Position numbers and translations under genes: made by a program
The notes under the pieces: model-generated
Told to the model about the DNA's origin: nothing
The model's input: the letters and a program-made list of their open reading frames with translations, nothing else
Databases searched by the model: none
Assembly (NCBI GenBank): GCA_022792975.1
Contig: JAAWCC010000126.1
Coordinates: forward strand, 1-7,951
Source: Clostridia bacterium
Lineage (GTDB): Bacteria; Bacillota_A; Clostridia; TANB77; CAG-508
Direction of reading: 5' to 3'
Length of the DNA stretch: 7,951 nt
Shown: positions 1 through 7,485 of the stretch, piece by piece
How the letters are laid out: every line of letters starts with the position of its first letter
How positions within the stretch are numbered: the stretch's first letter is position 1

Positions 1-64
1 AAAAAGACCAAATTAAACTTCTAGTAAATTGTCAAAAAATATGTTATAATATATATATATAAAT

Positions 65-200
65 TTTATTTCGGTGTTAGAAAGTCACAACCTTCTCACC
101 AAATGATTGATATTTATTTTAGTCTTAACAATTCCGTTTGGGGTCTCTGCAATAATTCACCAAAATTAAAGGCTATTCCTTTGATAGATTATCAGAGATA
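65..200 (-). repeat. Degenerate intergenic repeat with spurious-ORF signature and nested hairpins
   Basis: On the minus strand, 182-114 reads GELLQRPQTELLRLK followed by a stop, and 112-80 in another frame reads YQSFGEKVVTF followed by a stop and HRNK. From memory, the joined string resembles a short 'hypothetical protein' found many times in gut clostridial genomes, which I take to be a dispersed repeat and not a gene. This copy has a frame break near 113 and a stop at 77-79. The DNA is rich in inverted repeats: 73-76/79-82 with 93-96/97-100; 99-109 with 129-132/135-141 (one G-U pair on the plus strand); 144-149/152-156 with 188-198; and inner 168-172 with 178-182. The first two hairpins compete for bases 99-100. 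It lies just beyond the terminator of the small gene at 261-410. The family assignment is recollection, and no function is claimed. Confidence 0.45.
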
Positions 201-224
201 TATAGCTTTTTCTTTTGTTTGCAA

Positions 225-252
225 ATTAAAACTCCCCACTTTTATTGAGGAG
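225..252 (-). terminator. Rho-independent terminator of the 49-aa gene
   Basis: On the minus strand a 7-bp stem (252-246 with 238-232, one U-G pair) and a 7-base loop are followed by TTTTAATTT. It begins 8 bases after the stop codon of the small gene at 261-410. The T-run lies on the minus-strand side only, which fixes the direction. Confidence 0.7.
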
Positions 253-260
253 CATATCTC

Positions 261-410
261 TTAATACTTAGCTAGTGTGTCTTCTATAACATCAATAATA
301 GGTAAAACCTTCTCATCTTCTGATTGAATATCAAATACTTTCAATTCATTATCAAGCTGGTAAACAATTATATGTATATTTCCAATGACTTCTCCTACAA
401 AAGTCTCCAC
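261..410 (-). CDS. Small acidic protein of unknown function (49 aa)
   Basis: A GTG at 410 opens a 49-residue frame beginning METFVGEVIGNIHIIVYQLD and ending VIEDTLAKY, stop TAA at 263-261. The start is set by an AGAGGTG Shine-Dalgarno at 424-418, seven bases upstream, and by an in-frame TAA two codons before the GTG that excludes a longer protein. A sigma-A-like promoter (491-463) and a terminator (252-225) complete a self-contained transcription unit, the best evidence that this is a real gene despite its size. The protein is acidic, with no membrane segment, signal peptide or cysteine pair. The beta-rich N-terminal half followed by a charged, probably helical C-terminus suggests a small soluble protein. 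I do not recognise the family. It contains no in-frame CGG. Confidence 0.65.
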   Translation of the reverse strand: METFVGEVIGNIHIIVYQLDNELKVFDIQSEDEKVLPIIDVIEDTLAKY

Positions 411-417
411 CGCTTAG

Positions 418-424
418 CACCTCT
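418..424 (-). promoter_or_regulatory. Shine-Dalgarno deciding the GTG start of the 49-aa gene
   Basis: Minus-strand AGAGGTG ends seven bases before the GTG at 410. No ATG lies in the same frame between the upstream TAA and this GTG. Confidence 0.6.
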
Positions 425-462
425 TTTCTTTAGTTTTTTTTATTTATAAAACAACGAATGTA

Positions 463-491
463 AGTATATCAAATAATATATATGCTGTAAA
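463..491 (-). promoter_or_regulatory. Sigma-A-type promoter of the 49-aa gene
   Basis: On the minus strand TTTACA (491-486) and TATACT (468-463) are separated by exactly 17 bases; each box differs from consensus at one position. The expected start of transcription is near 456, giving a leader of about 45 bases with the RBS at its end. Confidence 0.55.
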
Positions 492-725
492 TTAAAAGGC
501 AAAGAAAGTACAAAAATTTTTTTAATTTTTTATATATGTGATTAAAAAAACATTTGATAATACTACTATACTGATGTATTGTAAATTTAAACTAATATCT
601 ATTAACTATCATTTTTTATATTGATTTGCTTGTTTTTCTTTATAATACATAGATTATTTTGTAGCAACGGGCTGCTTAGTAGCTATTGAAAAACTTTACT
701 AGAATACATGACACTGAACCGTTAT
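492..725. other. Noncoding AT-rich spacer
   Basis: No frame on either strand carries a start, an RBS and a convincing protein. The minus strand reads briefly MYSSKVFQ then a stop, and MYYKEKQANQYKK then a stop; neither has an SD sequence. The only structure noted is a weak inverted repeat around 662-685 (TAGC with GCTA, inner AGCA with TGCT). It lies between the tRNA terminator and the promoter of the 49-aa gene. It may be the remains of another intergenic repeat, but I cannot support that. Confidence 0.5.
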
Positions 726-753
726 AAAAAAACAGAGCCTATTATTAGACTCT
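726..753 (-). terminator. Rho-independent terminator of tRNA-fMet
   Basis: On the minus strand a 7-bp stem (753-747 with 740-734, one G-U pair) with a 6-base loop is followed after one base by seven Ts (732-726). It starts five bases after the encoded CCA end of the tRNA. Confidence 0.85.
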
Positions 754-758
754 TATTA

Positions 759-834
759 TGGTTGCGGGGGTAAGACTCGAACTTACGACCTTTGGGTTAT
801 GAGCCCAACGAGCTGCCAACTGCTCCACCCCGCG
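759..834 (-). tRNA. Initiator tRNA-Met (fMet), anticodon CAT
   Basis: This 76-base gene folds as a full cloverleaf with an encoded CCA end (761-759). The CAT anticodon is at 801-799. Two initiator hallmarks are visible: the first base C faces A72 without pairing, and three consecutive G-C pairs (GGG/CCC) close the anticodon stem. The T-loop is TTCGAGT and the D-loop contains GG. This tRNA delivers formyl-methionine to the ribosomal P site at start codons. It is transcribed alone: promoter at 882-854, terminator at 753-726. It follows the large operon in the same direction, and no clear terminator separates them, so read-through is also possible. Confidence 0.95.
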
Positions 835-853
835 ATATATTCAAGCATATTTA

Positions 854-882
854 ATTATACTCCCAAAAATAGGTGTTGTCAA
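854..882 (-). promoter_or_regulatory. Consensus sigma-A promoter of tRNA-fMet
   Basis: On the minus strand a perfect TTGACA (882-877) and a perfect TATAAT (859-854) are separated by 17 bases. The tRNA begins about 20 bases past the -10 box, leaving a short 5' leader for RNase P to remove. Such a perfect match fits a stable RNA gene. Confidence 0.9.
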
Positions 883-974
883 CACTTTTTATTGTTTTTT
901 ATCTATTTTGGACCTCTTTTTAATATTATATGCTTGATTTTTGTAAAATATTCCTGTTTTAATTTATATTTTTA

Positions 975-3408
975 TTATATGTCATGTCTTGCTAATATTT
1001 TAGCTGGTGTCTTTCTTAATATATTAAATAGTGGCATTAATCCAAATACTATGTTGCATACATATGCAATAGTAATACTAATTAATACTGTTTGCAGATT
1101 TATTTCAAACATTCTTGACATATATGGTACTTTTGAGAGTGTTTCTAATATATATGTCATTAGTACTGCTCCTGGTACACCTGAGAGTGTAGTTATTGCG
1201 AGTATTTCTCCTACAAACATTTTGTATATATCTTGTTTTTTTACTCCTACTGCCCTTAACACGCCTATTTCTTTTATTCTTGATAAAAAAGATGACCTCA
1301 TTATTAAATATATTTCAATTAAAGATATTGCAAGTATTATTCCTGCAAATATAACTCCTCCTGTTACTCTATCCTTCTGGTTATTTATATAAGTATTTCT
1401 ATCTGCTTCATATCTATTTACTATGTTTTGATTATATTCATTTTTAAATTTATTCATTGCTACTAATGTATTATTGGGATATATCATTGCACCAGTTTGA
1501 TTATTTATTATACTATATTTTACTGTATTATTATTTACTAAGTAATCGTTCCTATTGTCCTTGCTTTCATAGTATCCGTACAACTTTTAGTGCTTTTCCA
1601 TTTACAGTTTGTTTTATTGTTTTATTTAATTTCATCTCTCCTGATTTTGATTTGTTTACTATTACTTCATAATCTGCCTCTGGAAATCTGCCTTTTGTTA
1701 TTGTTATATCATCTAAATACAAATTATAATCTAATACCTTTTCTCCTTTTTGTTCTTCCTCCCATGGTATGTACATTCCAAATCCATTTCCACTTGTTTT
1801 TGAATTATTAAGTAAGTTTATCAATATTTTTTTATTTGCATATATTGATGGACTTTTTTTGTCCGTGAAGCCTACTATCTTAAATTCCTTCATGTTATCA
1901 ATATATAGTTTTTTATAAAGTAGGTCTTTCTCAGTTTTTATCCCCATATATCCACTTATATTATTTTCTGACACCTCTTTCATTACCATTTTATCTATTA
2001 CTACTTCGTATTCGTTTTCTGGCATTCTTCCTTCTGTTATTTCTTGTTCTGTTATGGTATCCAAACTTGTAAGTGAGCCTGAAAATTCTAGGGTATATCC
2101 TGAGGTTTGATAGTATTCATCAAATTTCATTTTGAATACTATATTACTATCTCCTGGAAGAATATAGTTTACACAATCTAGATTTTCATATTTTAAGAAA
2201 TCTTCTACACTTATTTTTGTTAGTTCTATTTGCAGATAATTTTTATTTTTTGTTATAAAGTCTGTATCCTCTACTTTAGTTATTCCTAAAATATTACTTA
2301 CTCCGTATACAATAAACATACTTGATGCAAAGAAGCCGAGCCAGTAAAAGCTTTTTTAATATTGAGTAATTTATAACTTTTTTTACTCCATTTAGTATTG
2401 ATTTTAGTATTCCTGATATTGAACTGTATCTTAGTTTATATTTTTCATTTTTTAGCTTATTTAAGTCAAATTGATGCTCTTTATAAATACTTTTATCTAT
2501 TTTTTGATAGTGCTCGTTTATAAGTTCTATACCAGAGTTTTCGTCAATTACTTCTACTTTTTCTTTTGCTTTTATGTATATGCTTCCCTCCTTTATGATT
2601 ATTTGTATGTCTGTTTTTTCTGTATTATCTGAATATATCTCTAAATCTACATTGTCTTTTTCAATCTTTTCTATATTTTTGAAGTCTTTTAAATATATTT
2701 TATTTTCTAATTTATAGTCTAATACTTCAATTTTTTCATTCTTATAGTCCCTTTCAATTTTTCCATTTTTTATCTCTATTATTCTTGATGCGTAAAAGTT
2801 TGCTAAATTTGTTTCATGTGTGACTAATATTACTAACTCTTCTTTTGATATTGCTTTTATTATATTCATTATTTCTAGTGAATTTTTACTATCTAGATTG
2901 CCGTGTTGGTTCATCTGCAATTACTATATTAGGATTTTTTACAATTGCTCTTGCTATTGCTATTCTTTGTCTTTCTCCTCCTGATAGCATATTTACTGGC
3001 CTATTCCTATATCTATACATGTTTACACTTTCCAGCACATATTCTACTCTTTTTTTTATTTCTTGTTTATCTTTTATTCCTATCATTTTTAGTGCTATTG
3101 AGACATTTTCATATACTGATAAATTATCTATTAACTTATAGTCTTGAAATATATATCCTATATTTAAATTCCTGATTTTATCTACTGTAAATTTTGTTAA
3201 CCTTTTTCCGTTTATAAATATTTTTCCTTTGTTCACTTTATCTAATCCGCCTATTGCGTTTAAAAGTGTAGTCTTCCCACTTCCTGATTCTCCGAAGTAT
3301 TGCAACTAACCCTGTTTTCTCAAATTCCAGTGAGGTGTTATTTATAATATGGATTTTGTTTCTCTTATTTTTATTAAAATATTTATTGACATTTTCTAAT
3401 TTTACCAT
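975..3408 (-). CDS. MacB-type ABC transporter, fused ATPase-permease (second copy); needs four +1 recoding events at CGG
   Basis: Read with one base skipped at 3294, 2903, 2338 and 1578, this is a single 809-residue protein. Residues 1-230 are an ABC ATPase: Walker A GESGSGKT (39-46), signature LSGGE (141-145), Walker B with D165 and E166, then PTGNLD and an H-loop in LVTHE. A linker leads to TM1 (about 350-373), a large extracellular MacB-like core with repeated motifs GRMPEN and GRFPEADYE, and a C-terminal FtsX domain with three helices (about 680-702, 731-753, 770-794) and the coupling segment RIKEIGVLRAVGVKKQDI (709-726). The start is ATG 3408, not 3426, because GAGGAGG at 3424-3418 gives ideal spacing. 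It lies 4 bases after its paralogue. Such exporters handle peptides, lipoproteins or antimicrobials; the substrate cannot be inferred. In a standard reading it is five fragments; the shifted glycines include the first Walker A glycine and the D-loop glycine, so an unshifted product would be inactive. Confidence 0.88.
1575..1578 (-). other. Putative +1 recoding site, GTA CGG A read as Val-Gly
   Basis: In the zero frame, CGG is followed by ATA CTA and then a TGA stop. Skipping C1578 gives KVVGYYESK and opens the entire C-terminal FtsX domain (200 residues). The site is in the second ABC transporter, at Gly610. Confidence 0.8.
2335..2338 (-). other. Putative +1 recoding site, GCT CGG C read as Ala-Gly
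   Basis: Skipping C2338 converts LLLARLL into LLLAGFFASSMFIVYGVS, restoring a clean first transmembrane helix (Gly357) in the second ABC transporter. Without the skip the frame ends at 2294. Confidence 0.82.
2900..2903 (-). other. Putative +1 recoding site, ACA CGG C read as Thr-Gly
   Basis: The zero frame reads ADEPTRQSR and then stops. Skipping C2903 gives ADEPTGNLDSKNS, the canonical Walker B/D-loop continuation of this ABC family (Gly169). Confidence 0.9.
3291..3294 (-). other. Putative +1 recoding site, CTT CGG A read as Leu-Gly
   Basis: The zero frame reads GLVAILRRIRKW. Skipping C3294 gives GLVAILGESGSGKTT, an exact Walker A motif; the recoded residue is its first glycine (Gly39 of the second transporter). 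Confidence 0.92.
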
Positions 3409-3412
3409 ATAT

Positions 3413-5621
3413 CTACACCTCCTCATTATATGTCTTTATAGCTGTTTCTTTGAAGATTTTTCTTGAAAATCTTCTTGATATTATTCTTGACATTAAGGCT
3501 ATTATTACATATATTAATATATATTCTCTAATTCCTATGAATTTTGATAAATTTAAAACATATTGAAGGTGTATTATATTTACTTTTACGAGGCTAATAA
3601 AACCTACTACAAATGCGTATGCTAGGCTTGAATCTATAAATAGCTCTATATCTAGTATTCTTTTTATGCTCTTATATGTTGCACCTAACATTCTTAATGT
3701 TGTGTAATATACATTTCTTGATTTTATTATTATTCTAATTACAAAGTACGAAATAAAGAATAGTACAAATATCAGCATTGCTGTAACTATTACTTTTACT
3801 ATTTTTAAAACTTGAACTCCCATTTGGTCATGATTTACTTTATAATCTGTTACCTTTTTTGCCTTTATCCCTAAGCCTTCAAGTTCTTGCATTGTTTTGT
3901 CTATATTTTTTACATCTTTTATAAATAAACTTGATTGATATGGTGGCTTATCATATAGTGAATTATAGTCTTCTGGATTTGCAAAAATTGCTGTTCTATA
4001 ACTGTCATAATTATCATATCCTGTTAATTTTTTGAAATTTGCCTTTGTATAAGTTTTAGATATTTTTAAGTTTATTTCATCTTTATAATAAATAGTTTCT
4101 ACTTCTATTTTGGCTTCTTTATTTCTTATATTTCCATTTGGAAAATTATATTTTAAGTCATCTGCAATTATTGCTGTCCCCTTTTCAACTTTACTACTTG
4201 GTATCACAATACAATATGTATTATATTGATTGTTCAAAATTACCTTTGTTGTTGTTGCTCCTTTTCCATTTAAATAATTTACCATTGCTCTTAAATCTGA
4301 CATTAACTCTGGTTTTGCATAAAGAGTTGTGTTATAATCGTTTTTTTCTTTATATTTTATTCCTACAATATTTACAGTCTCTATCTCTTCTCCTTTTTTA
4401 GTTCCTGTTATTTCAAACTCTTTAGTTAATAAATCATTTAATCTATTTGTTATGTAAAAATTTTCTTTATTTATGTTTATTACTATTTCATTTTTGTTTT
4501 CTGGCATTCTTCCTAAATCTAAGCTTTCACTTAGCTTTTCTATATCCTTCATATCCCCACTTATATGCATATTGTCTTTGTAAAGCGTAATTGTTGTGTC
4601 TAAAAATATATCGTCTTTAATTATATAATCTGTGTTTTCTAGCTTCTTTATTTTATTATAATCTTCATCTGTAAAATATGTTTTATCACTTTTTTTCATG
4701 AGAATTCTATTTTCTGACAAATCTCTAAATCCTGGGCTATTCCCACTACCTGCAAGCTCTTTTTCTGTTTGCATAAAGCCCGCATATTCTGCAAATAGTG
4801 CTGAGGTTATAAATAAAAATACAGCAAATAATAGTAGGAATTTTGTTAATATATTAAAAGTGTTTCTAATTCCCAGTCTATATTTGCTAGTTAGCCTTAT
4901 TTTATTTTCTTTCTTTTCTATTGGTTTTGGAGTTTCTTGAATTTTTTTGATTTCAATATTTTCTATAATCCTACCATCATGCATTTTTACTATTCTGCTT
5001 GCATATTCTTCTACTTGCTCTATATTATGTGTTACTAAGATTACTAATTTATCCTTAGCAACTTTTTTTAAAATTTGAAATACATCTTTTGCAGAAGCCT
5101 CATCTAAATTTCCTGTTGGCTCATCCGCAACTATTATTGGCGTTTCTTTTACCATTGCTCTTCCGAATAGCTACTCTTTGTTTTTGCCCTCCTGATAATT
5201 TAGAAACTTTAGTATTTTTGAACTTTGTAAGTCCTATTTGTTCTATCATATCTAGGACTTTTTCTTTTATTTCTTTTTTCTTATATCCATTTAACAGTAG
5301 TCCCAGTTCTATGTTCTGATAGACTGTGTAACTGTTTATTAAATTGAAGTTTTGAAAAATGTTTGCTATATATCTTCTTCTATATTCTTCAAATTCCTTT
5401 TCAGTATAATGACTAGTCTCTTTTTCATTTATGTACATTTCTCCTTCTTCATAGCTATCTAGTCCTGATATTACATTTAATAATGTACTTTTCCCGCTTC
5501 CTGATTCTCCTGTAATTACTATAAATTCACCCATTTTAAATTCTATATTTATTTTTGTAAATCCTGATGCTATCATCCCTTTGTTGTAATAGAATTTTGA
5601 TACATTCTTTAGTTTTAACAT
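3413..5621 (-). CDS. MacB-type ABC transporter, fused ATPase-permease (first copy); needs one +1 recoding event at CGG
   Basis: Skipping C5165 gives one 735-residue protein. The ATPase has Walker A GESGSGKS (38-45), signature LSGGQ (142-146), recoded Gly153 in VAIGRAMV, Walker B with D166 and E167, TGNLD, and an H-loop histidine near 198. TM1 lies at about 258-279, followed by a large extracellular core with the MacB-like motif GRMPEN. The C-terminus holds three helices (about 608-631, 656-679, 699-716) and the FtsX coupling segment TLRMLGATYKSIKRIL (640-655). The start ATG 5621 lies 1 base after the asnB stop, with GGGGG at 5632-5628 as SD. It is a paralogue of the next gene with the same domain order, so the two could form a heterodimer or two homodimers. 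Likely role: ATP-driven export or removal of a peptide or other amphiphile at the membrane. Without the recoding, the ATPase would end after the signature motif and lack Walker B. Confidence 0.9.
3418..3424 (-). promoter_or_regulatory. Shine-Dalgarno setting the start of the second ABC gene
   Basis: Minus-strand GAGGAGG lies inside the last codons of the upstream ABC gene and ends nine bases before ATG 3408. It rules out the in-frame ATG at 3426, which has no SD, and implies translational coupling. Confidence 0.75.
5162..5165 (-). other. Putative +1 recoding site, ATT CGG A read as Ile-Gly
   Basis: The zero frame reads RVAIRKSNGKRN and stops after 14 codons. Skipping C5165 gives RVAIGRAMVKETP leading into the Walker B motif. 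Position 153 is commonly Ala or Gly in this family, so glycine fits. Confidence 0.88.
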
Positions 5622-5622
5622 T

Positions 5623-7469
5623 TTATTCCCCCTTTATTTCTATTCCTTTGTTTAAAAAGAAAATCTCATACCATTTGATAAAGCTGTATAGTATCCATAC
5701 TTTTTTGTAATTATCTTTTTTACCTGTTTTATGTTCTTCTAGTAAATTTAGTATATATTCTTGATTGAAGAATTCCTTTACATAGTCTTCTTTAAACGCT
5801 CTTTTGATTTCATTGTAGAATTCTTCTTCCTTCATCCATTCACGAATTGGTACTGGAAATCCTAATTTTTTCTTTTTATATGCTTCATTGGGAATGTCTT
5901 TTTTTGCTGCTTCTCTTAGGGCTACTTTTGTATTATCTTTTGTAACTTTATAATCCATTTGTATTGTTCGTGCTAAATTAAATACTTCTTTATCTGTAAA
6001 TGGTGTTCTTCCTTCAATTGAGCTTGCCATTGTCATTCTATCACATTTGAGTAAAATATCATTTAATAGCCAATTTCTTATATCTATCATTTGCATTTTT
6101 ACTATATTACTACCATTTTGACATTTTTCAAAAAGTGGCTTTGTTATATCTTTATTTTTTATTGTATCCTCAAAACTTAAAACTTTTTTTCTTTCTTTTT
6201 CACTGAATATTTTGTTTACCCCTACATATTCGTCCTCTAGCTTTGTTCCTCTACGTACTAAGAAATTGCGTCCCCTAAATTCTGGAAATGCTGAAAGGCA
6301 TATTGATATAAAATGCCTAATGAAATATGGAATTTTGTTATAAAATCTAAAATCTACTTCTTCTCTATAATAGTTATATCCTCCAAAGAACTCGTCTGCT
6401 CCTTCTCCTGAAAGCACTACTTTTACATCTTTGCTTGCCAGTTTTGCGACAAAGTATAATGATATTGCTGATGGATCTGATGATGGCTCGTCCATATGGT
6501 ATAGAAAGTTTGGTATTGCTTCTAACCATTCCTCTTTTGTAATTTTTTTGCTGATGTTTGTTATTCCTAACTGATTTGCTAGGTCCTTTGCATATTCTAT
6601 TTCATTATATCTAGGATCATCATATCCAACAGTATATGTCTTATCTGGTTTTGCAAGTGACACCATGTATGAAGAGTCTATACCTGAGGATAAAAATGAG
6701 CCCACCTCTACATCTGCAAGCATATGATGTTTTATAGAGTCTTTCATTGTCTTACTTATGTCATTTACTAATTCTTCAAAGTTTTGCTCCTTTTCTGCAA
6801 ATTCTATGTCATAATATGTTTTTATATCTATCTTTCCTTCTTTAACAGTCATGCTCGTCCCTGGCAAAAGCCTATATACTCCTGAGAACAGAGTTTCATT
6901 AGTTGGAGTGAAGCTAAATGATAAATATGGTCCAATAAGTTTTTTATTTATTTTCTTTTCAAATTCTGGATATTCTAAAAAAGCTTTTATTTCAGACGCA
7001 AATGCTACTTCTCCATTGCAGGATTTTTTTGTATAGTAATATAATGGTTTTATTCCAAAATGGTCTCGTGCTAAAAATAGATTGTCATTTTCCTTATCCC
7101 AAATTGCAAATGCGAACATCCCTCTTAATTTTTTTGGAAGTTCCTCTCCCCATTCTCTATAACCATACAAAAGCACCTCTGTATCAGAGTTTGTCTGAAA
7201 TTCATAATTTTTCAATTCTTCTTTTAATTCTTTATAATTATATATTTCTCCATTGAATACGATTACTAACTTTTTGTCCTCTGTGTACATTGGCTGGCTT
7301 CCGTCCGGTCTAGGTCTATTATCGATAATCTTCTATGTCCTAAGGCAACTTTTTCGTCTATATAATATCCTTCTCCATCTGGTCCCCTATGTTTTATCTT
7401 ATCTGCCATTTTTTTTATTATATTTTCTTTATTTTTTTCCTCACTATAAAATCCTACTATTCCACACAT
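5623..7469 (-). CDS. asnB: Glutamine-hydrolysing asparagine synthetase; needs two adjacent +1 recoding events at CGG
   Basis: With C7307 and C7303 skipped this is a 614-residue protein, a normal AsnB length. The N-terminal glutaminase domain begins MCGIVGFY: Cys2 becomes the N-terminal nucleophile once Met is removed. It continues with HRGPDGEG, GHRRLSIIDLDGGSQPM, FNGEIYNY, DTEVLL and RDHFGIKPL. The C-terminal synthetase domain has the PPi loop SSGIDSS (260-266), YTVGYDDPRYNE, MDEPSSDPSA, SGEGADEFFGGY, and LLKCDRMTMASSIEGRTPF. It makes asparagine from aspartate, ATP and glutamine in the cytoplasm. Start ATG 7469 is chosen because cysteine must be residue 2 and a GGGGGAG SD sits 8 bases upstream; the in-frame ATG at 7499 would add ten residues and block the nucleophile. 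In a standard reading the first 54 residues are cut from the rest. The context gives no hint of a pathway-specific amidotransferase role, but AsnB-like enzymes in biosynthetic clusters look similar. Confidence 0.93.
5628..5632 (-). promoter_or_regulatory. Shine-Dalgarno of the first ABC gene
   Basis: Minus-strand AAGGGGGAA overlaps the final codons of asnB; its G-run ends six bases before ATG 5621. With a 1-base intergenic gap this suggests coupling to asnB translation. Confidence 0.7.
7300..7303 (-). other. Putative +1 recoding site, GGA CGG A read as Gly-Gly
   Basis: This is the second of two back-to-back sites in asnB. It is in frame only after the shift at 7307 has occurred. Skipping C7303 restores GGSQPMYTEDKK (Gly56). 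Confidence 0.88.
7304..7307 (-). other. Putative +1 recoding site, GAC CGG A read as Asp-Gly
   Basis: The zero frame reads DLDRTEASQC and soon stops. Skipping C7307 gives DLDG and brings the next CGG (7303) into frame, so both shifts are needed to reach the conserved GGSQPM of asparagine synthetases (Gly55). Confidence 0.88.
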
Positions 7470-7477
7470 TCGCTTTG

Positions 7478-7484
7478 CTCCCCC
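7478..7484 (-). promoter_or_regulatory. Shine-Dalgarno deciding the asnB start
   Basis: Minus-strand GGGGGAG, eight bases before ATG 7469, inside the 16-base gap after the upstream gene. It selects the start that makes Cys residue 2. Confidence 0.8.
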
Positions 7485-7485
7485 A

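Noticed and set aside
29..57. Possible plus-strand promoter (TTGTCA, 17 bases, TATATA)
   Set aside because: It lies in an AT repeat tract where such matches are common by chance, the TATAAT at 45-50 is wrongly spaced, and no convincing product follows.
65..210. Known structured RNA (6S, T-box, tmRNA, SRP, riboswitch) in the left region
   Set aside because: I found none of their conserved core sequences, and the hairpins do not form the single long 6S-like rod.
103..264. Plus-strand 53-residue frame in the repeat
   Set aside because: It has no SD, overlaps the terminator of the minus-strand gene, and is the antisense of a repeat-like sequence.
799..1392. Plus-strand 197-residue frame
   Set aside because: It runs antisense through the tRNA-fMet and the FtsX domain, starts inside the tRNA, and lacks an RBS; it is a shadow of the minus-strand gene.
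3409..3426. ATG at 3426 as the start of the second ABC gene
   Set aside because: It has no SD and lies inside the upstream gene. ATG 3408 follows GAGGAGG at good spacing and begins a typical MVKLENV.
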